From the NCBI GenBank assembly GCA_024232855.1, contig JAAEPH010000012.1:1-34513 (forward strand): 34,513 nucleotides of DNA, written 5' to 3'. A program made the position numbers and the translations under genes. Below the pieces are notes generated by a model. It saw only the letters and a program-made list of their open reading frames with translations, made no database searches and was not told the DNA's origin. The DNA is from Gammaproteobacteria bacterium (lineage in GTDB: Bacteria; Pseudomonadota; Gammaproteobacteria; GCA-001735895). This document shows, piece by piece, positions 25,465-34,121 of the stretch (the first letter of the stretch is position 1; the number at the start of each line of letters is the position of its first letter).

Positions 25465-25953
25465 ATGGCCTGGATTGATCTGATTATCATCGCTGTCATC
25501 GCTTTATCCGCGTTGATCAGCCTTATTCGTGGCTTTGTCAAGGAGTCGATATCGCTCGCGACCTGGATTATTGCCGGTTTGCTCGCGTTGCGCTATTACT
25601 CGCCGATGGCGGACCTGCTCGAGCCCTTTATCGATTCTGCAAACCTGCGAAACTGGGTTGGCGGCGGCATCTTGTTCGTGGCAACCCTGGTCGTCGGTGC
25701 TATAGTCAATTTTATTGTTAGCCAACTGGTTTCAAAAACCGGCCTCAGCGGCACCGACAAGGCCCTGGGCGTCGTTTTTGGCGCCGCGCGAGGTGTTCTG
25801 ATCGTTACCATGATCGTTTTACTTGCGAGTCTCACGCCGATGCCGGAGGCGTCATGGTGGCAGGATTCGGCAATGATCGGTTTTTTTCAGCAACTGGCGG
25901 AATGGGTTAAGAGCATAGTTCCCGCGGATGCGGCGGGTAAGTTCAACTTCTGA
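25465..25953 (+). CDS. cvpA: Colicin V production family membrane protein
   Basis: A 162-aa inner-membrane protein with about four hydrophobic helices (roughly 4-20, 28-45, 64-83 and 100-120) and the family motif SLIRGFVKESISLATWI near the N-terminus. CvpA is needed for colicin V export and envelope robustness in E. coli; its molecular role is unsettled. ACGAGGA lies a few bases before the ATG. It sits between dedD and purF, 27 bp before the latter. Confidence 0.93.
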   Translation: MAWIDLIIIAVIALSALISLIRGFVKESISLATWIIAGLLALRYYSPMADLLEPFIDSANLRNWVGGGILFVATLVVGAIVNFIVSQLVSKTGLSGTDKALGVVFGAARGVLIVTMIVLLASLTPMPEASWWQDSAMIGFFQQLAEWVKSIVPADAAGKFNF

Positions 25954-25980
25954 CCAAACAACGGCCCGGATAGAAATATT

Positions 25981-27495
25981 ATGTGTGGAATAGTTGGAAC
26001 AGTCAGCCAGCGACCGGTTGCCCAGGTAATCTACGATGCGCTGCTGGTGCTGCAACATCGAGGTCAGGATGCGGCTGGAATAGTCGTCTGTGACGGAGAC
26101 CGGCTCAACCTGCGCAAGGATAACGGCCAGGTCAGCGATGTTTTTCATACCAGGCATATGTTGAAACTGACTGGAACCATGGGTATCGGTCACGTGCGTT
26201 ATCCGACCGCCGGTTGCTCTTCTTCGGCCGAAGCGCAGCCGTTTTATGTTAATTCTCCCTACGGAATAACCCTGGCCCACAACGGTAACCTGACCAATGT
26301 GGAGAAATTGAATACCGAGCTGTACCAGTCCGATTTACGCCATATCAATACCGAGTCCGACTCGGAAGTGCTGCTCAACGTGTTCGCCCACGAGTTGCAC
26401 AGCAGCGGTAGCCTGAATCTCACCGCCGAGCAGATATTTACCGCGGTTACCGAAACGCACAAACGCATCGAGGGCGCCTACGCGGTTGTCGCCATGCTTA
26501 CCGGCAAGGGGATTGTCGGATTTCGCGATCCCCATGGCATTCGGCCGCTGGTTTACGGCAAACGTGAAACCGACAGCGGTTGCGAATACATGATCGCTTC
26601 CGAAAGCGTCGCCCTGCAGACTTCGGGATTTGAACTGGTGGCCGACCTGAAGCCTGGCGAGGCGGTATACATCGATGTCGCCGGAAATATTCACCTGCGC
26701 CAGTGCGTCGCTTCACCGCAACTGAACCCCTGTATTTTCGAGTATGTCTACCTCGCCCGGCCCGATTCGATAATCGATGATATATACGTGTACAAGGCTC
26801 GTCTGCGCATGGGCGTCAAGCTGGCGCGTAAGATTCTAAAGCAGATGCCGCGGCATGATATCGATGTCGTCATTCCGATTCCGGACACCAGCCGCCCGGC
26901 CGCGATCGAACTGGCCTATCACCTGAGCGTAAAGTTTCGCGAAGGCTTCATCAAGAATCGTTATATCGGTCGTACCTTCATCATGCCGGGCCAGCATTTG
27001 CGTAATAAGTCAGTGCGCCAGAAACTCAACCCGATCGGTATCGAGTTCAAGGGTAAAAACGTTTTACTGGTGGACGACTCGATCGTAAGGGGCACCACAT
27101 CCAAGCAAATCATTCAGATGGCGCGCGAGGCAGGTGCAAAAAAGGTTTATATTGCTTCCGCCGCGCCACCGGTGCGCTACCCTAACGTGTATGGCATAGA
27201 CATGCCCGCGGCGCAGGAGTTGGTTGCCCACGATCGCAGCGATGCCGAGATCGCCGAGTACATCGGCGCGGACTGGTTGATTTACCAGGATCTCTCCGAT
27301 CTCGTCGATGCGGTGCAAAAGGGGAATCGTAGTATCGAGACCTTCGATTGTTCCTGCTTTGACGGCCACTATGTAACCCGCACGGTAGGTAACGAATACC
27401 TCGTCAAAATCAGTAAGCTTCGTAACGATTCGGCCATGGGTCACGGTGATGAGCAAACCAACGTGGTCGGCATGGAACTGCATAACAACGCCTGA
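25981..27495 (+). CDS. purF: Amidophosphoribosyltransferase
   Basis: A 504-aa enzyme for the first committed step of purine synthesis: PRPP plus glutamine to 5-phosphoribosylamine. The N-terminal nucleophile is Cys2 (MCGIVGTV), exposed after Met removal, with HRGQDAAG and [11 protein letters not shown] in the glutaminase domain. The PRPP loop is [18 protein letters not shown] (about residues 361-378). Length matches E. coli PurF (505 aa). The stop codon shares its last base with the next start (TGATG), so the downstream YkuD gene is translationally coupled. Confidence 0.97.
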   Translation: MCGIVGTVSQRPVAQVIYDALLVLQHRGQDAAGIVVCDGDRLNLRKDNGQVSDVFHTRHMLKLTGTMGIGHVRYPTAGCSSSAEAQPFYVNSPYGITLAHNGNLTNVEKLNTELYQSDLRHINTESDSEVLLNVFAHELHSSGSLNLTAEQIFTAVTETHKRIEGAYAVVAMLTGKGIVGFRDPHGIRPLVYGKRETDSGCEYMIASESVALQTSGFELVADLKPGEAVYIDVAGNIHLRQCVASPQLNPCIFEYVYLARPDSIIDDIYVYKARLRMGVKLARKILKQMPRHDIDVVIPIPDTSRPAAIELAYHLSVKFREGFIKNRYIGRTFIMPGQHLRNKSVRQKLNPIGIEFKGKNVLLVDDSIVRGTTSKQIIQMAREAGAKKVYIASAAPPVRYPNVYGIDMPAAQELVAHDRSDAEIAEYIGADWLIYQDLSDLVDAVQKGNRSIETFDCSCFDGHYVTRTVGNEYLVKISKLRNDSAMGHGDEQTNVVGMELHNNA

Positions 27496-28034
27496 TGGAC
27501 TGGCACACCCTCAGTCGTGAAATTGCCAACAAGTTGAGCGGCAACCACGCGCTTGCCGACGAAAGGCCCATTATCTACATCGATTCCAGGCAACAGCAGC
27601 TGCTGTGGATTGATGTCGAGGCGGAAAATAGCAACAGCTATCCGATTTCGACCGCGGCCAACGGCATGGGCAATCGCATGGAGTCCTTTAAAACGCCTTT
27701 CGGAATTCATCGCATCCGTCAAAAAATTGGGGGTGGGGAACCCAGTGGCATGGTGTTCGAATCGCGTGAATCGGTCGGCAGGATTGCCACCAGTCTCGAT
27801 AATCGCGACACGGATGAAATCACCTCGCGCATTCTGTGGCTCGATGGTCTGGAGCAGGGGATTAACCACGGTGGCGTATACGATACCTTTAACCGTTTCA
27901 TTTATATTCATGGCACCTCGGATGAAAAACGCATCGGCGAGCCGGTTTCAGCCGGCTGTATCCGCATGAAAAACAACGATATTATTGAATTGTTTGATGA
28001 AGCCCTGGTCGACGACATCGTTTTGATCAGGTAA
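27495..28034 (+). CDS. Signal-less YkuD-domain protein (candidate cytosolic L,D-carboxypeptidase)
   Basis: A 179-aa L,D-transpeptidase-fold (YkuD) protein. The catalytic motif is intact: His139 (YIHGTSDEKRIGEP) and Cys155, Arg157 in SAGCIRM. There is no signal peptide or membrane span, unlike classic periplasmic L,D-transpeptidases. A cytoplasmic YkuD protein of Acinetobacter (ElsL/LdtK) acts as an L,D-carboxypeptidase in peptidoglycan recycling; this protein could do the same job, but that is inference. Its start overlaps the purF stop by one base, and it interrupts the usual purF-metZ order. Confidence 0.8.
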   Translation: MDWHTLSREIANKLSGNHALADERPIIYIDSRQQQLLWIDVEAENSNSYPISTAANGMGNRMESFKTPFGIHRIRQKIGGGEPSGMVFESRESVGRIATSLDNRDTDEITSRILWLDGLEQGINHGGVYDTFNRFIYIHGTSDEKRIGEPVSAGCIRMKNNDIIELFDEALVDDIVLIR

Positions 28035-28254
28035 CCACAGTTAATTACCAGGCCGGCCATGCTGGTAAAATCGCGAACCCGCACGGTCCCCTCATTCACC
28101 ACTCGTACCCGAAATCGAGCCTGTATATAATGTACAGCCTGGTTACTCGTGACGAGATTGCTGAGCGTGATACCAATAACCGGGCCGACGGCCACCGCAG
28201 GCTGCATTGATTAAACCCGACAATTGAGAACAATAGATCAGGGGCTTCATCTGC

Positions 28255-29397
28255 ATGGGAGGGTTACAAAGAGTATGTTTATTAGCGGTGTTGCTTTTTC
28301 TGCAGTATGGTTGTGCGTCCTATGACAAGTACCCGGTCGATGCAAAATTGCTGGAAGAGCCGGTAAAAACAACCGTTGATTCCGCAGCTGCGCAATATTA
28401 CCTGAATCACTATCTGCAGGGCGAGCGGTTAGACGCAAAGCTCGATCTGCGTATCGACGGCGTCTACCAGCACTACTCGGCGGCATTTCCCGACAGGGCC
28501 GCCCTGGTGCAAATTTCCAAAGAGTTTTCCAATGATTTCGCTGCGTTGTTTCTCGCTGACCGGCTTTGGCAGGATCAGCAGAACCGCGAAGTACAAACGG
28601 TTTTTCGGCATTACCTGTCGATGCCCGAAGAACAGTTGTATGTCCCGCCTCCGTCGGTGGAAGACTATGTCATTTTACTGGTGCCCGGTTGGAACTATGC
28701 AAATAACGGTCACGTAACAGGCTCCGATTTTGCGGCCCCGAGACGCCTTCTCGATCGGCTCGAAATCGAAAATTACCTGCTGCTGGTGCCATCGAACGGC
28801 TCGGTTTTGCAATCGGCCAGCGTCATCGCGGAGTCCATCCTGGAACACAGCGAGACCGGCAAGAAAATTATCATCATCGGCGCCAGCGCGGCGGGGCCGG
28901 CCATTCATTACACGTTGGGCAAGTTGCTCGATCATGACCATCTTGTCGATGTGGTCGCATGGGTAAACCTCGGAGGCATACTACAGGGTAGCCCGCTGGT
29001 TGATTACTTTCAGGAGTGGCCGCAGAAAATGGTGCTCAACATCGCGTTGGCGCTATATGGTTGGGACAATCAGGAAATCATGTCGATGTCGGCCGTGCAA
29101 TCCAGGGAACGCGTCAAGTCTCTCGAGCTACCCGCGGGAATCGTTGTCATTAACTATATGGGCCTGTCGTTAACCGGCAGCCTGAGCAGTTTATCGACCT
29201 ATAAATATCCCCTTATTGCCGACCAGGGACCAAATGACGGGCTGACGCCGCTGGTTGATATCATCGCACCGGGGGGCATGACTTTGGTAGCGATCGGCAG
29301 TGATCACTACTTTGCGGAAGACCCCGAGATCAATCTCAAGACCATTGCCATGGTAAAGACTGTATTCGAACTGATGCGGCGGCGGCAGGTGGAATAG
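28255..29397 (+). CDS. Exported alpha/beta-hydrolase-fold protein, possibly a lipoprotein
   Basis: A 380-aa protein with a hydrophobic N-terminus ending in LQYGC (Cys20), an imperfect lipobox, so lipid attachment is possible but unsure. The hydrolase core shows VILLVPGWNY, the nucleophile elbow IIIGASAAGP with Ser211, an acidic loop QGPNDGLTP with Asp328 and a final IGSDHYF with His351, an ordered Ser-Asp-His set. The NDGL loop resembles lipases and esterases with a lid. Substrate unknown. A 220-bp gap separates it from the YkuD gene; it lies between purF and metZ, where most relatives have no gene. Confidence 0.7.
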   Translation: MGGLQRVCLLAVLLFLQYGCASYDKYPVDAKLLEEPVKTTVDSAAAQYYLNHYLQGERLDAKLDLRIDGVYQHYSAAFPDRAALVQISKEFSNDFAALFLADRLWQDQQNREVQTVFRHYLSMPEEQLYVPPPSVEDYVILLVPGWNYANNGHVTGSDFAAPRRLLDRLEIENYLLLVPSNGSVLQSASVIAESILEHSETGKKIIIIGASAAGPAIHYTLGKLLDHDHLVDVVAWVNLGGILQGSPLVDYFQEWPQKMVLNIALALYGWDNQEIMSMSAVQSRERVKSLELPAGIVVINYMGLSLTGSLSSLSTYKYPLIADQGPNDGLTPLVDIIAPGGMTLVAIGSDHYFAEDPEINLKTIAMVKTVFELMRRRQVE

Positions 29398-29413
29398 AGA
29401 ACCCGGATGTGTC

Positions 29414-29442
29414 TTGACATCCGCTATTCATCGTCATAAGGT
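29414..29442 (+). promoter_or_regulatory. Possible metZ promoter
   Basis: TTGACA (29414-29419) is a perfect -35 box, followed after exactly 17 bp by TAAGGT (29437-29442), a poor -10. It overlaps a 7-bp hairpin CGGATGT-gtcttg-ACATCCG (29404-29423) and lies about 145 bp before the metZ start. Confidence 0.35.
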
Positions 29443-29587
29443 TCCGCGGTAGCGCCGATTTGTTACTCGGCTTGCAGGCGCTGCGGAACTCGATACGGTT
29501 CCAGAAATAAATTTGCTAAAGAGGGTGGTCCTGAATTCTTTCCGTACCTACTCGCTTCCGAGTTTTTCTTTTTCCTGGAGAAACTCC

Positions 29588-30766
29588 GTGACAGAAAACA
29601 ATTTTGCTTTTGACACCACCGCGATAAGAAGCGGGCACAGGCGTACTGCCGAACTCGAACACAGTGAAGCAATCTTCGCGACATCGAGCTTCGTTTTTGA
29701 AAATGCCGCCCAGGCCGCCGCACGATTTTCCGGGGCGGAACCGGGCAATATTTACTCGCGCTTTACAAACCCCACAACAAGAACTTTTGAAGAAAGACTG
29801 GCGGCCATGGAAGGAGGGCAGAGTTGCGTTGCGACCGCCTCCGGCATGGCGGCGATTACCAGCCTGTGTATGGCGACCCTGCAGATGGGAGATCATATCG
29901 TCAGTTCGCGTTCGATATTCGGCACGACCACGACCCTGTTCGAGAAATACCTGCCACGCTTTGGCATCGAAACGAGCTTTGTTACACAAACCGATCTGCG
30001 CGATTGGGAGAATTCGATCCGCGAAAACACGCGCCTGCTGTTTGTAGAGACTCCGTCAAACCCGCTGGCCGAAATTGCTGACATCCGCAGGCTCGCCGAG
30101 TTGGCGCATGACAATAACTGTTTGCTGGTGGTTGATAACTGTTTTTGCACACCTGCTCTGCAACGCCCCCTCGAACTGGGCGCGGACCTGGTGGTACATT
30201 CGGTAACCAAGTATCTCGACGGGCAGGGACGTATCGTCGGCGGCGCCGTGGTGGGTCCCGATCCGCTGGTCAATGAAGATGTGTTCGGTGTTATTCGCGC
30301 CACCGGTCCGGCCATGAGCCCGTTTAGCGCCTGGGTAGCGTTGAAAGGTCTGGAAACACTCAGTCTGCGCATGAAGGCACATTGTGAGCAGGCCCTGCTG
30401 CTGGCGAGATTTCTCGAACAACATCCACGGGTGCGTTGCGTCTATCACGCAGGGTTGGAATCGCATCCCCAGCACGAGCTTGCCAGGTCTCAGCAAAGCG
30501 GGTTTGGCGGCGTCGTTTCCTTTGTTGTCGAGGGTGGGCGGGAAAGTGCCTGGCGGGTAATAGACGCCACTGAAACCCTGTCGATCACGGCAAATCTTGG
30601 TGACGTCAAAACTACCATCACGCATCCGTCAACGACCACGCACGGGCGTGTCAGCGCCGAACTGAAAGCCAGCGCCGGTATCGAGGAAGGCTTGTTGCGG
30701 GTTGCCGTTGGCCTCGAAAATATCGACGACATCATCGCCGACCTGTCGCGGGGCCTGGATGGCTGA
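29588..30766 (+). CDS. metZ: O-succinylhomoserine sulfhydrylase
   Basis: A 392-aa PLP enzyme of the Cys/Met metabolism family, making homocysteine from O-succinylhomoserine and sulfide. The PLP lysine is Lys208 in HSVTKYLDGQGRIVGG; SGMAAITSL, YSRFTNPTTRTFEERLA and ETPSNPLAEIADI are family motifs. The frame opens at 29513, but GTG 29588 has CTGGAG seven bases upstream and gives a family-like N-terminus (TENNFAFDTTAIRSGHRRT). MetZ follows purF closely in Pseudomonas; here two genes intervene. Related cystathionine synthases are possible, but the motif set fits MetZ. Confidence 0.9.
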   Translation: MTENNFAFDTTAIRSGHRRTAELEHSEAIFATSSFVFENAAQAAARFSGAEPGNIYSRFTNPTTRTFEERLAAMEGGQSCVATASGMAAITSLCMATLQMGDHIVSSRSIFGTTTTLFEKYLPRFGIETSFVTQTDLRDWENSIRENTRLLFVETPSNPLAEIADIRRLAELAHDNNCLLVVDNCFCTPALQRPLELGADLVVHSVTKYLDGQGRIVGGAVVGPDPLVNEDVFGVIRATGPAMSPFSAWVALKGLETLSLRMKAHCEQALLLARFLEQHPRVRCVYHAGLESHPQHELARSQQSGFGGVVSFVVEGGRESAWRVIDATETLSITANLGDVKTTITHPSTTTHGRVSAELKASAGIEEGLLRVAVGLENIDDIIADLSRGLDG

Positions 30767-30794
30767 ACTGTTTCAGCAAGTAGAATCCGCTATC

Positions 30795-30813
30795 CTAGCC
30801 CGCATCGCTTACC
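30795..30813. repeat. Possible relic end of the CTAG fold-back family
   Basis: CTAGCCCGCATCGCTTACC matches the end of copy B (CTAGCCCGCATATCTCACC) at 16 of 19 positions and, like the flank of copy B, is preceded by GCTATC. No inverted partner is seen in the 245-bp gap between metZ and lpxH. It may be a degraded copy or chance. Confidence 0.3.
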
Positions 30814-31011
30814 ACTGCTGTCGGGAGAGCGAGTTGAGTGTCGATCGCCCATCTTGCCGATCCGATGATCCCGGGCGTCCCGACGCGCCGCACTGATTGA
30901 TCCAGGAAAGCTGGAGCGGCGCAGTGTCGCCATCGATTCGGGTCGGATCAAGCCTTTGCAGGCTTTCGCTCACATCGAGTTCAACGCCGTAAATATCGCC
31001 CTCGACGAATG

Positions 31012-31731
31012 CTACACTCTCGCGTCGGTCAGCTTGAAGCCGCTTGCCCGGCTCCAGCTCAGATAGCTGGGCCCGGGATTCCAGTCACCGAGGACGATGC
31101 GCTGCAAGCTTGCATCATTGCGATGCACCGCGGGGCGATGCGTGTGACCGTGAATAATCACGTCGGCATTGTTTTCATCGAAACAGTCTGCGACGGCGAT
31201 TGCGTTGACATCCATGATCTCACCGGATTTCTGGTGCATGGCCCTGGCACTGTCGTCGCGCAATTGCGCTGCGATCTTGCGGCGTTCCTGCAGCGGTCTC
31301 GCAAGAAAGCCGGATTTCCACTCCGGGTTGCGCACCATCGCGCGAAAGACCTGGTAGTCGTGATCGTCGCTGCAGAGGCTGTCACCATGGATCAAAACCA
31401 CCCGCGATTGATCCAGCTGCAGGATAAGGGGTTCCTCCAGCAGGATCATGCCGACCTTGTATGCAAATTTTTCTCCCAGCAGGAAATCGCGGTTACCGGC
31501 TATAAAAAATACCTTGCAGGAATCAGCGAGGTGCCGCAGCGACTCGATCACCGTGTTGTGATCGTCCGCCGGGTCGTCGTCACCCAGCCAGACCTCGAAC
31601 AGGTCCCCCAGAATATAGAGGTAACGGGCCTCGCGGGCCCGTGTTTGCAAAAATTCAACCAGCGCCCGCGTTATCTCGGGCCGGCCAGCGTCGAGATGGC
31701 AGTCGGAGATAAACAGGTGTTCATCACTCAT
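31012..31731 (-). CDS. lpxH: UDP-2,3-diacylglucosamine diphosphatase
   Basis: A 239-aa metallophosphoesterase (E. coli 240 aa) that cleaves UDP-2,3-diacylglucosamine to lipid X and UMP in lipid A synthesis, acting at the inner membrane. All metal-binding motifs are in order: ISDCHLD (residues 8-14), LGDLFEVWLGDDD (about 41-53), GNRDFLLG, HGDSLCSDDHDYQ and HGHTHRPAVH. It starts 15 bp after the ppiB stop and is the second gene of a ppiB-lpxH operon. No good ribosome binding site is seen before the ATG, so translation may depend on ppiB. Confidence 0.96.
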   Translation of the reverse strand: MSDEHLFISDCHLDAGRPEITRALVEFLQTRAREARYLYILGDLFEVWLGDDDPADDHNTVIESLRHLADSCKVFFIAGNRDFLLGEKFAYKVGMILLEEPLILQLDQSRVVLIHGDSLCSDDHDYQVFRAMVRNPEWKSGFLARPLQERRKIAAQLRDDSARAMHQKSGEIMDVNAIAVADCFDENNADVIIHGHTHRPAVHRNDASLQRIVLGDWNPGPSYLSWSRASGFKLTDARV

Positions 31732-31746
31732 GCCGGCAGGCCTGGA

Positions 31747-32355
31747 CTACTGCCGGCTGACCCCGGTAATGGTGATGGTCTCGTTCGGAACGTTCTGATG
31801 AGCACCCTTGTTGCCGGTTGGTACCTGGGCGATAGCGTCGACCACGTCCATGCCATCGACGACCTTGCCGAAGACAGCGTAGCCCCAGCCCTGCATTGAC
31901 TCGCTGGTAAAATTCAGGAATGCATTGTCGGCATGATTGACAAAAAACTGGGAAGTCGCCGAGTGGGGTTCGCCGGTACGCGCCATGGCCAGGGTGCCGC
32001 GATCATTTTTGAGACCGTTATTGGCTTCATTCTGGATTGGTGCGCGCTTGCTCGGCTTATCCCGCATGTCGGCGGTTATGCCTCCGCCCTGTATCATGAA
32101 GTTGGGGATGACACGATGGAAGGTCGTATCGACGAAATAACCGTCATCCACATAGGCGAGGAAGTTCTCGCTGGTGTTGGGAGCATTTTGCATGTCGAGC
32201 TCGATCTTGATGTTGCCCATCGTGGTTTCAAACAGCACGATCGGGTTGCCAGCAGTTGTTTCATTCATTGGTGTTCCACCTTTGATGTTGGGAAAAAATA
32301 CCAGGGACAGAATAGCTGCGAGCACGACCCCGACAGGTAATAGCGTTTTTTTCAT
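31747..32355 (-). CDS. ppiB: Exported cyclophilin-type peptidyl-prolyl isomerase
   Basis: A 202-aa cyclophilin with an N-terminal hydrophobic segment ([21 protein letters not shown]) that targets it to, or anchors it in, the inner membrane facing the periplasm. The isomerase core has [29 protein letters not shown] and [17 protein letters not shown]. An ATG at 32361 is in frame, but AAGGA sits six bases before the ATG at 32355 and directly against the other, so 32355 is chosen. E. coli PpiB lacks such a leader, so a PpiA-like location is likely. It diverges from cysS and precedes lpxH. Confidence 0.88.
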   Translation of the reverse strand: MKKTLLPVGVVLAAILSLVFFPNIKGGTPMNETTAGNPIVLFETTMGNIKIELDMQNAPNTSENFLAYVDDGYFVDTTFHRVIPNFMIQGGGITADMRDKPSKRAPIQNEANNGLKNDRGTLAMARTGEPHSATSQFFVNHADNAFLNFTSESMQGWGYAVFGKVVDGMDVVDAIAQVPTGNKGAHQNVPNETITITGVSRQ

Positions 32356-32496
32356 CAGCATTCCTTTGGTTGAGAGGTAGCGGATTCTACTGATTTGTCA
32401 CGGTTATTGGAAGCTGACGGGCAATTAACGGTTTCGCTCGGTGGGTGCATCTTTTAAACTCTACGGCCTGTTGCAATCAACCCGTTCCCGCGTGCC

Positions 32497-33882
32497 ATGC
32501 TGAAGATATACAATAGCCTGACTAATCGAAAAGAAACCTTTGAACCGATTATTCCCGAACAGGTGCGGATGTATGTCTGTGGCATGACGGTTTACGATTA
32601 TTGCCATATTGGCCACGCCAGGGTTCTGGTGGTGTTCGACGTGGTTTACCGCTACCTGGAGCACCTCGGTTACGAGGTGACCTACGTGCGTAACATCACC
32701 GACGTCGATGACAAAATCATCAGTCGCGCCAACGAAAATGACGAGGATTGTGATCATTTGACCGAGCGCTTTATCGGAGCAATGCATGAAGATGCCGATG
32801 CGCTCGGAGTCTTGCGTCCGGACAGGGAACCGCGCGCCACCGAGACTATCGATGAGATGCTGGCAATGATCGAGGTACTCGAGCACGGCGGCTATGCCTA
32901 TCAGGCCGATAATGGCGACGTCTACTTTGCCGTTGCCAGGTTTGCCAGTTACGGCCAGCTGTCGGGCAAGAAAATTGCCGAGCTACGCGCCGGTGAACGG
33001 GTAGAAGTGGATGAGGGTAAACGGGATCCGCTGGATTTCGTGCTGTGGAAGTCCGCCAAACCCGATGAGCCCAGCTGGCCCTCGAAATATGGCAATGGCC
33101 GACCGGGCTGGCATATCGAATGCTCGGCCATGTCTCGCAATCTGCTCGGTAATCATTTCGACATTCACGGTGGAGGCCAGGATTTGCAATTTCCGCATCA
33201 CGAGAACGAGATTGCGCAGAGCGAAGCCTGTAACGGTGAAAAATTTGTCAATTACTGGATGCACAATGGTTTCGTACGCGTCAACGAGGAGAAGATGTCG
33301 AAATCGCTGGGCAATTTTTTTATCCTGCGCGACGTGCTGGAAAGTTATCGCGCGGAGGAAATTCGCTACTTTATCGTCAGCAGCCATTACCGCAGTCAGA
33401 TTAATTACTCGGAGGAACAGCTCGATAACGCGCACGCGGCGCTACAGCGGCTTTATGCCGCGCTGCAGGACACCAGGCTAACCGAAATTCCCGGGGACAG
33501 TGAGTATCAGCAGCGCTTTGAACAGGCCTTAAACGATGATTTCAATACCGCAAACGCGATTGCGGTGCTGTTTGACCTGGTCCGTGAAATCAATCGCGCC
33601 AAGAACGCCGGGCTGGAACTGCAGCATTCGCTGGCAAGCCTGTTGCGTTTCCTGGGAGGGATTTTAGGGTTGTTACAGGCCGAACCGGAAGATTTTCTGA
33701 AATCCAGGGCCGGGCCTGGAGGCGGACTGAGCGACGCCGCCATCGATGAACTGGTCGAAGCGAGATTGCAGGCGCGCGCTAATAAAGACTGGGCCAATGC
33801 CGACCGCATTCGTGATGAACTCGTCGATGCCGGCATCGTAATTGAAGATGGCAGCGATGGCACGCGCTGGCGCCGTGCCTAG
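32497..33882 (+). CDS. cysS: Cysteinyl-tRNA synthetase
   Basis: A 461-aa class I aminoacyl-tRNA synthetase (E. coli 461 aa) that charges tRNA-Cys. The HIGH motif is CHIGHAR (His37 to His40), the first zinc ligand is Cys28 in [10 protein letters not shown], further zinc residues lie in [10 protein letters not shown] and the [11 protein letters not shown] segment, and the KMSKS loop is residues 266-270. The C-terminal anticodon-binding domain is complete. No strong ribosome binding site precedes the ATG. It diverges from ppiB across 141 bp and is followed by the tRNA operon. Confidence 0.97.
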   Translation: MLKIYNSLTNRKETFEPIIPEQVRMYVCGMTVYDYCHIGHARVLVVFDVVYRYLEHLGYEVTYVRNITDVDDKIISRANENDEDCDHLTERFIGAMHEDADALGVLRPDREPRATETIDEMLAMIEVLEHGGYAYQADNGDVYFAVARFASYGQLSGKKIAELRAGERVEVDEGKRDPLDFVLWKSAKPDEPSWPSKYGNGRPGWHIECSAMSRNLLGNHFDIHGGGQDLQFPHHENEIAQSEACNGEKFVNYWMHNGFVRVNEEKMSKSLGNFFILRDVLESYRAEEIRYFIVSSHYRSQINYSEEQLDNAHAALQRLYAALQDTRLTEIPGDSEYQQRFEQALNDDFNTANAIAVLFDLVREINRAKNAGLELQHSLASLLRFLGGILGLLQAEPEDFLKSRAGPGGGLSDAAIDELVEARLQARANKDWANADRIRDELVDAGIVIEDGSDGTRWRRA

Positions 33883-33939
33883 CCGCAATGAGCGTTGAAG
33901 TTTTGCCGTGACGCAATCGAAATAGCCGTAGTTATTCAA

Positions 33940-33968
33940 TTGACGGACATTTTTGATCGGCGTATTAT
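33940..33968 (+). promoter_or_regulatory. Promoter of the tRNA operon
   Basis: TTGACG (33940-33945), exactly 17 bp, then TATTAT (33963-33968), followed by a GC-rich TCCGCGCC discriminator of the kind that makes stable-RNA promoters subject to stringent control. It lies 26 bp before the tRNA-Pro gene. Confidence 0.75.
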
Positions 33969-33994
33969 TCCGCGCCTTGTCGAAAGGCATATGT

Positions 33995-34071
33995 CGGGGT
34001 GTAGCGCAGCCTGGTAGCGCAACTGCTTTGGGAGCAGTGGGTCGGGAGTTCGAATCTCTCCACCCCGACCA
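33995..34071 (+). tRNA. tRNA-Pro (UGG)
   Basis: A 77-nt cloverleaf with acceptor stem CGGGGTG/CACCCCG, anticodon stem ACTGC/GCAGT around loop TTTGGGA (anticodon TGG, 34029-34031), T-loop TTCGAAT and an encoded CCA end. First gene of the tRNA operon. Confidence 0.96.
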
Positions 34072-34121
34072 AGATTTATCAGCGGTGTTTGTGTAATATG
34101 CTTCACCGAGTGTTTTTACGA

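Noticed and set aside
28121-28137. CTGTATATAATGTACAG as a LexA (SOS) box
   Set aside because: The spacing between CTGT and ACAG is 9, whereas LexA boxes need 8, and no damage-response gene is next to it.
28055-28207. Minus-strand reading frame (MQPAVAVGPVIGITLSN...) as a gene remnant
   Set aside because: It continues into the antisense of the YkuD gene, has no recognised relative and is too short to support.
30767-31011. A roughly 70-codon open minus-strand frame downstream of lpxH
   Set aside because: It has no start codon or ribosome binding site and its end is repetitive; possible chance in GC-rich sequence.
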